Part shown: one piece after another, positions 52,821 to 61,570 of the stretch
Layout of the letters: every line of letters begins with the position of its first letter
Numbering within the stretch: position 1 is the stretch's first letter
Assembly (NCBI RefSeq): GCF_902459805.1
Contig: NZ_CABPST010000013.1
Coordinates: forward strand, 1 to 64,000
DNA length: 64,000 nt
Source: Pandoraea bronchicola
Lineage (GTDB): Bacteria > Pseudomonadota > Gammaproteobacteria > Burkholderiales > Burkholderiaceae
Direction of reading: 5' to 3'
Notes under the pieces: generated by a model
What the model was told of the DNA's origin: nothing
The model's input: only the letters and a program-made list of their open reading frames with translations
The model's database searches: none
Program-made: the position numbers and the translations under genes

Positions 52821-53924
52821 GTGCCGGAAATTGATTCCCCCAAAGCGCCGTCGCATCGACTGACGGCGTTCGTCATGGCGGCGCTGCTTGCCGCCGGCCT
52901 CGTCTGGGGCGTGTGGACACTCGTTCACGCGCGGCTCGAGCGCGACCAGGTCAATCTGGGCGCGTGGCTCAACGGCACGGCAGGCGCCGCGCTGAACAAA
53001 TCGCTACGGCTTCCCGAGCAAGAGACCGTCGAGACGTGGAACGCGGCCGTTCGCTATCGCGTGCTGGGTGACGTTGGCGAGCAGGTCGCCATGGGATGTC
53101 CGCAGTGGATGTTCTATCGCGACGGCATGCGGCCAAAGCCCGGCACGGGCGACGTCGTATTCGAGGACCGCTTGCGTCTCATGAATTACTGGCTGTCGCA
53201 GGTGCGCGCACAAGGGGTCAACGTGTTGGTGGTGGCCGTGCCCGACAAGGCACGTATCGAATCGGCGCATCTGTGTGGACGGCAGGTATCGCAGGCGATG
53301 CTCGCGCGTCTGGATATCGTGAAATCGACGCTGCAGCGCGAAGGGGTGCCGTTCGTCGATCTGCGCCCGACGCTTGCCGGTACAGACCAGCCGATGTTCT
53401 TCCGCACCGATGTCCATATGAATGCCGACGGCGCGAGAGCGGCCGCTGCCAAGGTAGCGACGGCTGGTCTTACGCTGTTGCCGGGCAAGGGCACACAGGC
53501 GTTCGATATCGGCGCGCCCGCACCGGCTCAGCCGCGCGTGGGCGATTTGCTCGCGCTGTCCGGGCTGGAGCATGCACACGGCGCGTGGCGGCCGCGTCCT
53601 GATCTGGCTTCAGCACAGCACATTGCGCCTATTCGCGCAGGCGGATTGCTCGACGATACACCGCCCGTCGAGGTCATGCTCGCCGGTAGCTCACACGGAC
53701 GCCGCAGCAATTTTGCCGAATGGCTCGGTGTCGACCTGGGGCGCGAGGTGTGGAACCTGAGTATGGACGGCGGGGATTTTGCCGGTGCGCTGACGGTGGC
53801 TCTCAAACAGCGCACGCAGTGGCCCACGAGTCTGAAGCTGGTGATCTGGGAGTTCTCGGAGAACGCGCTGTCGCTGCCGCTCAGCGACGACGAGAAGTCC
53901 GCACTGACCCGCCTAACGCCCTAA
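52821..53924 (+). CDS. AlgJ-like periplasmic O-acyltransferase, membrane-anchored
   Basis: A 367-residue protein with one N-terminal transmembrane anchor (about residues 14-36). D197-V-H199 (in FFRTDVHMNADG) and Ser291 in AGSSHG are the SGNH triad elements as in AlgJ. It probably receives the acyl group from the MBOAT protein and passes it to the polymer or to the AlgX-like protein. GTG 52821 lies 4 bases after the previous stop. The final codons are inside an 8-bp tandem repeat (53914-53945). Confidence 0.8.
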   Translation: MPEIDSPKAPSHRLTAFVMAALLAAGLVWGVWTLVHARLERDQVNLGAWLNGTAGAALNKSLRLPEQETVETWNAAVRYRVLGDVGEQVAMGCPQWMFYRDGMRPKPGTGDVVFEDRLRLMNYWLSQVRAQGVNVLVVAVPDKARIESAHLCGRQVSQAMLARLDIVKSTLQREGVPFVDLRPTLAGTDQPMFFRTDVHMNADGARAAAAKVATAGLTLLPGKGTQAFDIGAPAPAQPRVGDLLALSGLEHAHGAWRPRPDLASAQHIAPIRAGGLLDDTPPVEVMLAGSSHGRRSNFAEWLGVDLGREVWNLSMDGGDFAGALTVALKQRTQWPTSLKLVIWEFSENALSLPLSDDEKSALTRLTP

Positions 53925-53945
53925 CGCCCTAACGCCCTAACGCCC
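53914..53945 (+). repeat. Four tandem copies of an 8-bp repeat (TAACGCCC)
   Basis: TAACGCCC occurs four times in a row (53914-53945) and overlaps the stop codon of the AlgJ-like gene (TAA 53922-53924). A copy-number change would shift the reading frame around the stop and the distance to the MBOAT start at 53969. Because each copy carries a TAA, the protein end changes little. Confidence 0.85.
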
Positions 53946-53968
53946 AACGACCCGATACGCGATATCCG

Positions 53969-55546
53969 ATGCTGTTCAACTCTTACCTATTCCTGTTGCT
54001 GTTCCTGCCAGTGGCGCTGGCCGGGCATTACATCAGCGGGGCAATCAATTTGCGTCTCGCGGCGTTCTGGCTGTGCCTGACGTCGTTCGTGTTCTATGGC
54101 TGGTGGAACCCGCAGTTCGTGGTGCTGCTCGCTACGTCGATCGCGTTCAACTATGCGATCAGCCAGGGCGTGTTGCGAAATGCGGGGCGTGCGCGTGTGC
54201 AGAACGCCATCGTCGCTCTGGGCGTGGGCATTGATCTGGCGGTTCTGTTTCACTATAAGTATTTCGCCGCACTTTTCGGATTTCTGCATGACCTCGGTCT
54301 GACGCATTCATCGGTCGATACGCTGATACTGCCGCTCGGCATCTCGTTCTTCACGTTCACCCAAATCGGCTATCTGCTCGACTGTCGTGCGGGGCTGGTC
54401 AAGGAACGTAGCTTGCTCAGCTACGTGTTGTTCGTCACGTTCTTCCCGCACTTGATCGCCGGCCCGATCCTGCATCACAAGGAAATGATGCCGCAGTTCG
54501 CGCAGCGGGAGAATTACCGGTTCAAGGCAGAGAACCTGTCGATTGGCGGCATTCTTTTCGTCATCGGTCTGGCCAAGAAAGTCCTGCTGGCCGACGCGAT
54601 TGCTCCCTACGCCGATGCTGGTTTCGCCTCGCCGGGGGATTTGCAGTTCTGGGCGGCGTGGGGCACGAGCCTGTGCTACGCGTTGCAGGTGTACTTCGAC
54701 TTCTCCGGCTATTCGGATATGGCGCTGGGGCTGGCAAAGATGTTCGGGATTCGTTTCCCGCTGAACTTCAATTCGCCGTACAAGGCCACGAGCGTCATCG
54801 ATTTCTGGGCGCGTTGGCACATCACGCTTACGCGCTATCTGACGTCTTATCTGTTCTACCCGGTAGCGATGGCGATCTCACGGCGCCGAAGCAATCGCGG
54901 GTTGCCGGTCGGCTCGGAGGGCGCACGCACGCCATCAGGCTTTCTGAGTACAATCGTCGCGCCCACGGTGTTCACGATGGGGCTGGCCGGGGTGTGGCAC
55001 GGTGCGGGTTTCCAGTTTCTGGTCTTCGGCCTGCTGCACGCGGCCTATCTCTCGATCAATCACGGCTGGCGCATTTTCGTCATCGGCCGAAAGCCGGCGT
55101 CGCGCAAGATCAACTGGCCTGCGCATATTGCGTCGGTGGCGATCACCTTCGTGGCCGTGCTTGTCGCGCAGGCATTCTTCCGCGCCAATGGTGTACACGA
55201 CGCGCTGTCGCTGCTCGGAGGAATGATCGGCTTGCGAGGCGTTGAGGCGTGGCCGTCGCTGAGCTATCTCGACGGCGCGAGTCTTGGCGATGGCTGGCGT
55301 TTGCTGGTCGGACATCATCTGCAACTGGCCTATGTCGTTGTGCTGCTTGGCATCGTCTGGTTTACACCGAATGCTCATCAGATTCTCGGCCGTTATTCAC
55401 CGGCGCTCTTCAAGGTGCAGGAAGCGGCGCGTCGCTTCATGCGGTGGCAACCGAACCCGGCATGGCTGTCGATCACGCTCGTGCTGTTGTTTCTGTGCCT
55501 CGTGAATCTTCACAAGGAAACGCGTTTCCTCTATTTCCAGTTTTGA
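53969..55546 (+). CDS. AlgI-type membrane-bound O-acyltransferase (MBOAT)
   Basis: A 525-residue membrane protein with about 11-12 helices. YFDFSGYSDMALG, FNSPYKATSVIDFWARWHITL and GVWHGAG (catalytic His344) are the AlgI/DltB signatures. It moves an acyl group from the cytoplasmic side to the periplasm for the AlgJ-type proteins. Alone it would be called alginate O-acetyltransferase, but the following carrier protein and adenylating enzyme resemble DltC and DltA, so the donor may be a carrier-bound acyl or aminoacyl group instead of acetyl-CoA. Confidence 0.9.
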   Translation: MLFNSYLFLLLFLPVALAGHYISGAINLRLAAFWLCLTSFVFYGWWNPQFVVLLATSIAFNYAISQGVLRNAGRARVQNAIVALGVGIDLAVLFHYKYFAALFGFLHDLGLTHSSVDTLILPLGISFFTFTQIGYLLDCRAGLVKERSLLSYVLFVTFFPHLIAGPILHHKEMMPQFAQRENYRFKAENLSIGGILFVIGLAKKVLLADAIAPYADAGFASPGDLQFWAAWGTSLCYALQVYFDFSGYSDMALGLAKMFGIRFPLNFNSPYKATSVIDFWARWHITLTRYLTSYLFYPVAMAISRRRSNRGLPVGSEGARTPSGFLSTIVAPTVFTMGLAGVWHGAGFQFLVFGLLHAAYLSINHGWRIFVIGRKPASRKINWPAHIASVAITFVAVLVAQAFFRANGVHDALSLLGGMIGLRGVEAWPSLSYLDGASLGDGWRLLVGHHLQLAYVVVLLGIVWFTPNAHQILGRYSPALFKVQEAARRFMRWQPNPAWLSITLVLLFLCLVNLHKETRFLYFQF

Positions 55547-55573
55547 TTGCGAATTGATCGCGGGAGTCGTTTC

Positions 55574-55813
55574 ATGAACATCAATCAGATTGAAGGCAAA
55601 GTCGCCGAGATCATTGGCAACATTGTGCTTACGCAGGTCGAACCGGACACGCTGCTCATCGATTCCGGGCTGGTCGACTCGCTGTCGGCGGTCGACGTGG
55701 TGCTTGCCGTCGAGCGCGAGTTCGGCGTCAAGGTTCCGCCATCGGAGATCGACGTGTATCTGCAATCGGTACACACGCTGGCCGCGTTTATTGCCGAACA
55801 GAAGGGCGCCTGA
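55574..55813 (+). CDS. Acyl carrier protein (DltC-like)
   Basis: A 79-residue carrier protein. LVDSLSAVDVVLAVEREFGVKV contains the DSL motif with Ser36, the site of the phosphopantetheine arm, and the four-helix pattern is clear. It starts 28 bases after the MBOAT gene and is followed by the DltA-like ligase, which would load it. In Dlt systems the carrier hands D-alanine to the MBOAT protein DltB. Confidence 0.85.
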   Translation: MNINQIEGKVAEIIGNIVLTQVEPDTLLIDSGLVDSLSAVDVVLAVEREFGVKVPPSEIDVYLQSVHTLAAFIAEQKGA

Positions 55814-55845
55814 GTTCAGGGGCGATTTGCCGGAGAGATTCAACC

Positions 55846-57327
55846 ATGCACTTCGATTTCGAACGGCTGGCGTTTGCAGACCTTGCACAGGCGCCTGAGG
55901 CGCCAGCGGTCGTCGACGCTCAGGGCACCCTCACATGGGCGGCACTGCGCGCCGCTACGGAACAGTGGATGGCTGATGCCACGCTGGCCGGAGCATTGCC
56001 CGACGTGCCACTCGTCATTTCAGGCCACAAGGAGTCGGGGTTTCTGGTGGCGATGCTTGGCTGTCTGCGCCTAGGTGTGCCGTTCGTGCCGGTGGACGTG
56101 ATCAATCCCGCGCAGCGCATTGCCCGCATTGGAGAGCTGGTGCAAGCGGGGCTGCGCTTCGATGCCCAGGCCAATGTATTCGTGCCGACCGGGCACGACG
56201 CTGCCGCGCTGACGGAGCGCGGGCTTGCGTACATCATGTTCACCTCGGGCAGTACCGGCGACCCCAAAGGCGTGCAGATTGGCCGGGACAGCGTGGCGCT
56301 GTTCGCGGGCTGGATTCGCGACGACGTGAAGCCCGGGCCGGCGCCGGCTTTCATGGACCAGATGCTGTTCAGCTTCGACTTTTCGTTGTTCAACTGGGTG
56401 GGTGCGCTGGCCACGGGCGGCTGCTGCGTGCTGTGCCCGCGCGAAGTGATTGCCGATCGCCAGGCGTTTGCCGGTTATCTCGCGAATACCCGCGTCAACG
56501 TTTGGGCATCGACGCCGTCGTTCGTGCGGCAACAGTTGCTCAATGCCGATTTCGATCACGCACATCTGCCGGACTTGCGCATGTTCGTCTTCGGGGCGGA
56601 ATCGTTGACGCCAGCCGTTGCCGAAGCGCTTTGGCAACGCTTCCCGGACGTGCGCATCGTGAATTCGTATGGCCCGACGGAAGCCACTTGCTCGACCACG
56701 TGGGTCGAGATCGACCCGGCATTGCGCGCGGCAGCCCCCCTGCCTTTTCCCATCGGCCGCGCCAAGCCTTATGCCGAAGTGTTCATCGACGATGGCGAGA
56801 TCTGCATGGCGGGCGACCATGTCATGCGCGGCTATCTGAATCGTCCCGATCTGAACGAGACACGTCTCTTCCTGCACAACGGCAAGCGCGCTTACCGAAG
56901 CGGCGATCTCGGCGAGATCGACGCGCAGGGACTCGTCACCTTCCGCGGCCGTCGCGACGATCAGATCAAGATGCACGGCTACCGTATCGAGCTGGCGGAA
57001 ATCGATGCCTCGCTGGCGACGCTGCCGGGGATTCGGGCGGGCGCTGCCGTGGCATTGCGGCGTCCGGATGGCGCGATCGTGCGCATGATCGGATTCGTCG
57101 AGCCGGAAACGAGCGGGCCCGCAGGTCTGCATGACGTACCGGAAGCGTTGGCCGACTGGAAATCGTTGCTTGCTCACCGTCTGCCGCCTTACATGATCCC
57201 GTCGGAGCTGGTCGTGTGTCACAGATTCCCGACAACGAGCAGCGACAAGGCCGATCGCAAGCAACTGGAACGGATGTACCTCGAAGCGCGCACGCGCCCG
57301 AGTCATTCAGCAAAAACGGAGTCGTAA
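55846..57327 (+). CDS. DltA-like AMP-forming adenylating enzyme
   Basis: A 493-residue enzyme of the ANL superfamily. YIMFTSGSTGDPKGVQI (residues 129-145) is the phosphate-binding loop; NSYGPTEATCSTTW, YRSGDLGEID and RGRRDDQIKMHGYRIEL are the later core motifs; Lys468 in SSDKADRK is the adenylation lysine. It activates a carboxylic acid as the adenylate and loads it on the carrier protein at 55574. The family position suggests an amino acid such as alanine, but the acid-binding pocket cannot be read by eye and an acyl group remains possible. Confidence 0.85.
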   Translation: MHFDFERLAFADLAQAPEAPAVVDAQGTLTWAALRAATEQWMADATLAGALPDVPLVISGHKESGFLVAMLGCLRLGVPFVPVDVINPAQRIARIGELVQAGLRFDAQANVFVPTGHDAAALTERGLAYIMFTSGSTGDPKGVQIGRDSVALFAGWIRDDVKPGPAPAFMDQMLFSFDFSLFNWVGALATGGCCVLCPREVIADRQAFAGYLANTRVNVWASTPSFVRQQLLNADFDHAHLPDLRMFVFGAESLTPAVAEALWQRFPDVRIVNSYGPTEATCSTTWVEIDPALRAAAPLPFPIGRAKPYAEVFIDDGEICMAGDHVMRGYLNRPDLNETRLFLHNGKRAYRSGDLGEIDAQGLVTFRGRRDDQIKMHGYRIELAEIDASLATLPGIRAGAAVALRRPDGAIVRMIGFVEPETSGPAGLHDVPEALADWKSLLAHRLPPYMIPSELVVCHRFPTTSSDKADRKQLERMYLEARTRPSHSAKTES

Positions 57328-57329
57328 GC

Positions 57330-58004
57330 ATGAAGACGTTGCGTAATCTGACGCTCGCATTGACGTTGAGCGTCGCAGGAGCCGGTCTGGCCGCCGCTGA
57401 AGGAATCTTCTCCCGGCTTTATGCCGCTCGCCCGCCTGCCGGTTCGTCATTCGTGCGTGTCGTCAATCCGGGAACCGCGGCCATGCGCACGCAGGTGGCC
57501 AATGGCCCGACGCAGACGCTGGCCGGTGAGAAAGTCGCCAGTACGTATGCCATCGTCAAAGGAAATGAAGCGTTCCGGGTCGTCATCGACGGCAAGCCGG
57601 CAGGCACGCTTCAGGTGGCGCCTGATACGTTCAACACGGTGATCGCACATCGGGAAGGCGGCAAAGTGGTGCTCACCACATTGGCCGATGCCGCGGGTAC
57701 GCAGGACGGTCTGAAAGCGGAGCTGCGCTTTTACAACCTGAGCGAGAAGTGCGAGGGGGCGCAACTGAGCGTGAGCCCGTCGGGGCCCGCACTGTTCGAT
57801 AACGTGGGGCGGGGCGCTTCGGTGGCGCGAGCCATCAATCCGGTCAAGGCCACATTGGTATCGGGATGCGGCGCGGTAACGTCGAAGTCGCTGGCGCTGC
57901 CCGGGCTGGAGCCGGGCGATCACTACAGTCTGTTCCTGATCGGCACGGCGGCTGCGCCGGTGCTGCGCGGACAGTTGAGCGCAACCGACACGTATCAGCG
58001 ATAA
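57330..58004 (+). CDS. AlgF-like periplasmic O-acylation protein
   Basis: A 224-residue protein with a signal peptide (residues 1-23, ending AAAE). LYAARPPAGSSFVRVVNPG is the AlgF-family start of the mature protein, followed by two small beta-domains; Cys residues in SEKCEGA and VSGCGAV could form a disulfide. AlgF is the accessory subunit for AlgI/AlgJ O-acetylation. It follows the ligase after 2 bases and ends the operon. Its presence makes the module an Alg/Dlt hybrid. Confidence 0.8.
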   Translation: MKTLRNLTLALTLSVAGAGLAAAEGIFSRLYAARPPAGSSFVRVVNPGTAAMRTQVANGPTQTLAGEKVASTYAIVKGNEAFRVVIDGKPAGTLQVAPDTFNTVIAHREGGKVVLTTLADAAGTQDGLKAELRFYNLSEKCEGAQLSVSPSGPALFDNVGRGASVARAINPVKATLVSGCGAVTSKSLALPGLEPGDHYSLFLIGTAAAPVLRGQLSATDTYQR

Positions 58005-58041
58005 GTGTCGCGACGGCCTCGCGCCGTTGCGCACGCCGATA

Positions 58042-59049
58042 CTAAGACAGCGCAGCCTTCCAGTCGCGCAGCAGCGCTTTCGAGCCGGGCGTGTCGTCGA
58101 GCACCCACGGATCGATGGCAAATGCGACCAGACGGGTCGCGCCGAACTGTCTGGCCATTTCCCATTGACGCTTCACGCGGTCGAAGTCGGCCACTATCGC
58201 GTTGAATTCGGTGCCGTCGTTCTTCTCCGACGGCAGCTCTTCGAACAGCTCGAGGATGATATCGAAGCCTTCCCCTCGCGATTTGAGCATCGAAAACAGT
58301 GGGGTGAGCGCTGTGTAGTTCGACATGCCCGCCACGCCGACGCCATCCTGAATCATCGGATGGAGTTGAACACGATCGAGCAGCGTGCTCCACAGGTCGG
58401 TGAGTGTGCCGAGCGTCGGAAGTTTGCTGAAATAGGTCGAAATGGTCGGCGCTTGCCCGCTCGTGGCGATGGCGACGTCTGCCAGCGGGCCGAGCCACGC
58501 CGAGAGCTTGTCGATCCGGAGGGGCGTGGCCCAGTGATATTGCTCCAGCTCGTAGGGCAGATACCACCCCCGAAATGCCGGATGTTTTGTCCAAGCCGTG
58601 TTCTGCATGTAGGCCGTGGCGCGTTTGCCGGTGCGTTGCAGATAGGCGTCGAGCGTGCTTGCCTGTGCGGCATCGACGGCCGTCCACCAACGTTCGTCGT
58701 ACGGCACGCCCAGATGGACGCCCATCTTGAGGGCAGCGCTCTCGTCGAGGAGCGTGCGGATTAGCGCGTCGGAGGCCATCCAGGTGTTGTCGGGTTCCCC
58801 GTCGATCCCGACCCATTGCACGAAAATTTCCTTGCAACCCAGGGCATGAGTGGCGGTGAGGCGTTCACGCCACTGTTTTGGTGTCCATTCCAGATGACTG
58901 CGCCAGAGCTGCACGAAACTGCCACCGATTGCTGGCGGCGTCGTACAGGCAGTCAGTGGCAGGCAGGCGGCCAGTGCGGCGGCTTGCAGCAGACGGCGGC
59001 GCATCGGCGAAGCGAGAGCCGCTGCCGGTACAATGACGTCTTTGTGCAT
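58042..59049 (-). CDS. DUF4434-like TIM-barrel lipoprotein
   Basis: A 335-residue protein whose N-terminus contains a lipobox (LPLTA-C) preceded by RRRLLQAAALAAC. The mature part fits the DUF4434 glycosidase-like TIM barrel: GSFVQLWRSHLEWTPKQWRERLTATHALGCKEIFVQWVG, then MGVHLGVPYDERWW and GWYLPYELEQYHW. Such proteins sit next to exopolysaccharide loci and may trim or bind the polymer. ATG 59049 is one choice; ATG 59004 would start close to the lipobox. It converges with the AlgF gene and diverges from the small protein at 59084. Confidence 0.7.
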   Translation of the reverse strand: MHKDVIVPAAALASPMRRRLLQAAALAACLPLTACTTPPAIGGSFVQLWRSHLEWTPKQWRERLTATHALGCKEIFVQWVGIDGEPDNTWMASDALIRTLLDESAALKMGVHLGVPYDERWWTAVDAAQASTLDAYLQRTGKRATAYMQNTAWTKHPAFRGWYLPYELEQYHWATPLRIDKLSAWLGPLADVAIATSGQAPTISTYFSKLPTLGTLTDLWSTLLDRVQLHPMIQDGVGVAGMSNYTALTPLFSMLKSRGEGFDIILELFEELPSEKNDGTEFNAIVADFDRVKRQWEMARQFGATRLVAFAIDPWVLDDTPGSKALLRDWKAALS

Positions 59050-59083
59050 GGCTTCAGGCCGTGCGCCGTGTTGTGGATTCATC

Positions 59084-59302
59084 ATGAGCAAACCTGCCCT
59101 CACTCTCAAGTTCAAGTGCACCAAGTGTGCCAAACCCGTCACGCTGTATTTGCAGAAGACGTCGGCCTGCTCGCATATCATCCCTTATCAGGGATGGTGC
59201 AAGTGCGGTCAGTTGATGCGTCACGCCACGGGCGACAAGGAGGCGGTGGCGTCGTTCGTCGACTCGATGGACCCGCTGTGGTCGCATCACCATCATCATT
59301 GA
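59084..59302 (+). CDS. Small cysteine-rich protein with a natural penta-histidine tail
   Basis: A 72-residue protein with KCTKCAKP near the start and GWCKCGQ in the middle, two CxxC/CxC pairs that could bind one zinc, and it ends WSHHHHH. It has no signal peptide. The family is not recognised. Divergent placement from the DUF4434-like gene is close (34 bases), so starts overlap in control. The His tail could be a metal site. Translation is plausible but unproven. Confidence 0.6.
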   Translation: MSKPALTLKFKCTKCAKPVTLYLQKTSACSHIIPYQGWCKCGQLMRHATGDKEAVASFVDSMDPLWSHHHHH

Positions 59303-59416
59303 ACGGCGCAGTCCTGCTGCGTCGTTATGGTGCCTGCCGCACGTCCCCGGTCCGTCCCCCGGACGGGGCATGTGGCCCGGCCGGCGTCATTTTCCCATGG
59401 CCCCGTGCCGCCGTGC

Positions 59417-60556
59417 TCAGCGAGTGGTGTTGACCGGGGGGCGCCCGCCAAGCCACGCCAGACGCCGTCGAATGACCGCCTGTGCAGGGGCTTCCAGCGC
59501 CCGGTAGACCAGACGCGCCAGCGCGAAAACCACAACGAGATACGCCGCGAGGAACCACGGGCTCACGGCAAGCGTTGCGCTGCCGATGCCGAACAGTGAC
59601 AGCACGATCACGGCCGCTAACTGTAACGGGAAGTGGATGAGATAGCTCGAGTATGTCGTGTTGCCGAGGTTGGCAATCGGCCCGGCCAGTGGTGCGGGAA
59701 TCCACGGCTCGATGACTTGCAGCAGAACGATCGAGACCGGCGCAATGACGGTGGCCGCCAGATACTTCGTGCCACCGAATGCCGCGCAAAAGCCGATCAG
59801 ACCGAGATAAGCAGCGCAGCACAGCAGCACCGTTGCAAGCCGCCGCGACTCAATGACGCGCCGCAGCCGCTCATACACCAGATGCACGGCGCCGCCCATG
59901 AAGAAGTAAAAGGCGCAGAAGACGATGTTCGATTCGCTGCCCTTGATCTGGTGGTGGATCAACAGCCCGCCCGCAGCAGCCGATGCGCCCATGAGCACCA
60001 GCGTCCATACCAGCCCGATGCGGAGAAACCGCGCGAGCAGGAAGAACACGAGATAGATGACGATCTCCGTCGACACGCTCCAGACCGGCCCGTTGAACGA
60101 GTCGGTGTGCGGCGTGAGCCACCCGGACGCGAAAATCACATTGACGAAGAAGTCATACGGCGTGTTGTACGGATACACGAAGAACGCGTGATTCTCGCGA
60201 ACGTAGTACGCCTGAAGCGCAGCCACCGCGACAAGCGTGACGATGTGCAGCGGATACAGCCGCGAGAAACGGTTCAGGAAGAACAGTCCGCCGGACACCC
60301 GCCGTGCGGCGATCTTCGCCAGATAGCGATTGAAGAAGATGAAGCCGGAGATCGTCCAGAAAACGTTCACGCCGAGCCATCCGTAATCGTAGAACGGATG
60401 CAGCACGGCGTAGAGCGGCTGGCCGCTGCGTACGACGTCGATCGACGCCGTCGCCGGATCAAAGAAGAAGTGCTGGTAATGCCAGATGAGAACGGCGAAT
60501 GCGCTGAAGAACCGCAGGATCTCGATGCCGACCAACCGGTCTTGGGTACTGCTCAT
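59417..60556 (-). CDS. Acyltransferase family 3 (OafA/WecH-like) membrane protein
   Basis: A 379-residue protein with about 10 helices. RLVGIEILRFFSAFAVLIWHYQHF holds the conserved Arg and His of the family, WLGVNVFWTISGFIFFNRYL is the second signature, and SVSTEIVIYLVFF is the later membrane segment. Such proteins O-acetylate surface polysaccharides or lipids. It follows the DUF6492-like gene by 5 bases, so they are one unit, transcribed leftwards with the Wzz-like gene. The start at 60556 removes an upstream unrelated frame. Confidence 0.85.
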   Translation of the reverse strand: MSSTQDRLVGIEILRFFSAFAVLIWHYQHFFFDPATASIDVVRSGQPLYAVLHPFYDYGWLGVNVFWTISGFIFFNRYLAKIAARRVSGGLFFLNRFSRLYPLHIVTLVAVAALQAYYVRENHAFFVYPYNTPYDFFVNVIFASGWLTPHTDSFNGPVWSVSTEIVIYLVFFLLARFLRIGLVWTLVLMGASAAAGGLLIHHQIKGSESNIVFCAFYFFMGGAVHLVYERLRRVIESRRLATVLLCCAAYLGLIGFCAAFGGTKYLAATVIAPVSIVLLQVIEPWIPAPLAGPIANLGNTTYSSYLIHFPLQLAAVIVLSLFGIGSATLAVSPWFLAAYLVVVFALARLVYRALEAPAQAVIRRRLAWLGGRPPVNTTR

Positions 60557-60561
60557 CGGTC

Positions 60562-61551
60562 TTATCCCTTGATTCCTTTCTCTCCGCGAAGTTTTCGCAG
60601 CATTTTGAGCCCCTTGCGTATGGCGGCAGAGTATATCTCTTTGCCCTTGAGCAACGGGTCGACATGCCGGTCGTAGGGTTGAATCGTGATGGGGAAATAG
60701 GGTGACAGCTTGGCCACCACCTGATCGAGCGGAATTTTCGTGTTGCTCTGAACAACTGCGAACATGCCGTCGCTCTCGGGCGCGAAATAGTGCGCGGCGT
60801 CCCATTCCTGCATCTTGTCGGCGAACCACACGCTCTCGCTGGCATGCAATGTGCGCTGCGGCGGCACCGCCTGCGTGTGATACCGGTCGAGCAGTCCCGC
60901 GTACTCGGCATTGAGCCAGTACAGCGTGTATTCCGTCCAGTCGATGGCGTAGTTGGCGAGCAGCACACGCTTCCAGTCGGTGCCGTTCACCGCTTCGAGC
61001 CGTTGCTGCAACGACAGGCAGAGCGAGCGCGACAGCGTCGCTGGTGTCCACCAGACACCCTCGCGCTCCAGATGCGGCTCGACGTCGAGCAGCTTGGCCG
61101 ACGCTTCCCAGTAGTACGGCTCGACACTGCGCGCCTTGAGGTGCGTCACCGCACGGCCGTCGACGATCAGCGAATTGAAGTCGAAGGTGTGCGTGGCGAA
61201 GCAGTCCGGATCGAAGATCAGGAAATACTCGGTCTCGATCCACTCCGGTGCGTTGATCTTGATGATCTGCTGACGATGCCAGTTGCGGATCTGGTGGCGC
61301 TGCGAGAACTCGGCAAACGCCCCCATGTACAGCGATTCGTCGATGACCTCGATGGGGAAGTCCGACCAGGCCTTGGCATAGCCCCTGACCTCGTCGACTT
61401 CGTCGTGCGGCACGATGATCACGAAACGATGGAACAGATCCGGCGTCGTGAAGTGGCGCAGCGATGAGAACAGGATGTCGCAACGGCCGATGTTGTCGGC
61501 GTAATGTCGTCCCCGGGTCTTGATCGGCAGGATCGCACTGATTTGTTGCAT
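60562..61551 (-). CDS. DUF6492-like putative glycosyltransferase
   Basis: A 329-residue cytosolic protein. ISAILPIKTRG (strand 1), VIIVPHDE, and IFDPDCF (a DxD-type metal site in a GT-A fold) suggest a nucleotide-sugar glycosyltransferase. I recognise the pattern as DUF6492, without a proven activity. The C-terminus is basic (KGLKMLRKLRG), perhaps for membrane contact. It lies between the Wzz-like gene (19-base gap) and the acyltransferase gene, so all three probably act on the same surface polysaccharide. Confidence 0.65.
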   Translation of the reverse strand: MQQISAILPIKTRGRHYADNIGRCDILFSSLRHFTTPDLFHRFVIIVPHDEVDEVRGYAKAWSDFPIEVIDESLYMGAFAEFSQRHQIRNWHRQQIIKINAPEWIETEYFLIFDPDCFATHTFDFNSLIVDGRAVTHLKARSVEPYYWEASAKLLDVEPHLEREGVWWTPATLSRSLCLSLQQRLEAVNGTDWKRVLLANYAIDWTEYTLYWLNAEYAGLLDRYHTQAVPPQRTLHASESVWFADKMQEWDAAHYFAPESDGMFAVVQSNTKIPLDQVVAKLSPYFPITIQPYDRHVDPLLKGKEIYSAAIRKGLKMLRKLRGEKGIKG

Positions 61552-61570
61552 GTTGGTCTGAGGCCGGCGG

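Noticed and set aside
53969-58004. Calling the locus an alginate operon
   Set aside because: algD, alg8, alg44, algG and the other alginate genes are absent; only the O-acylation proteins are similar.
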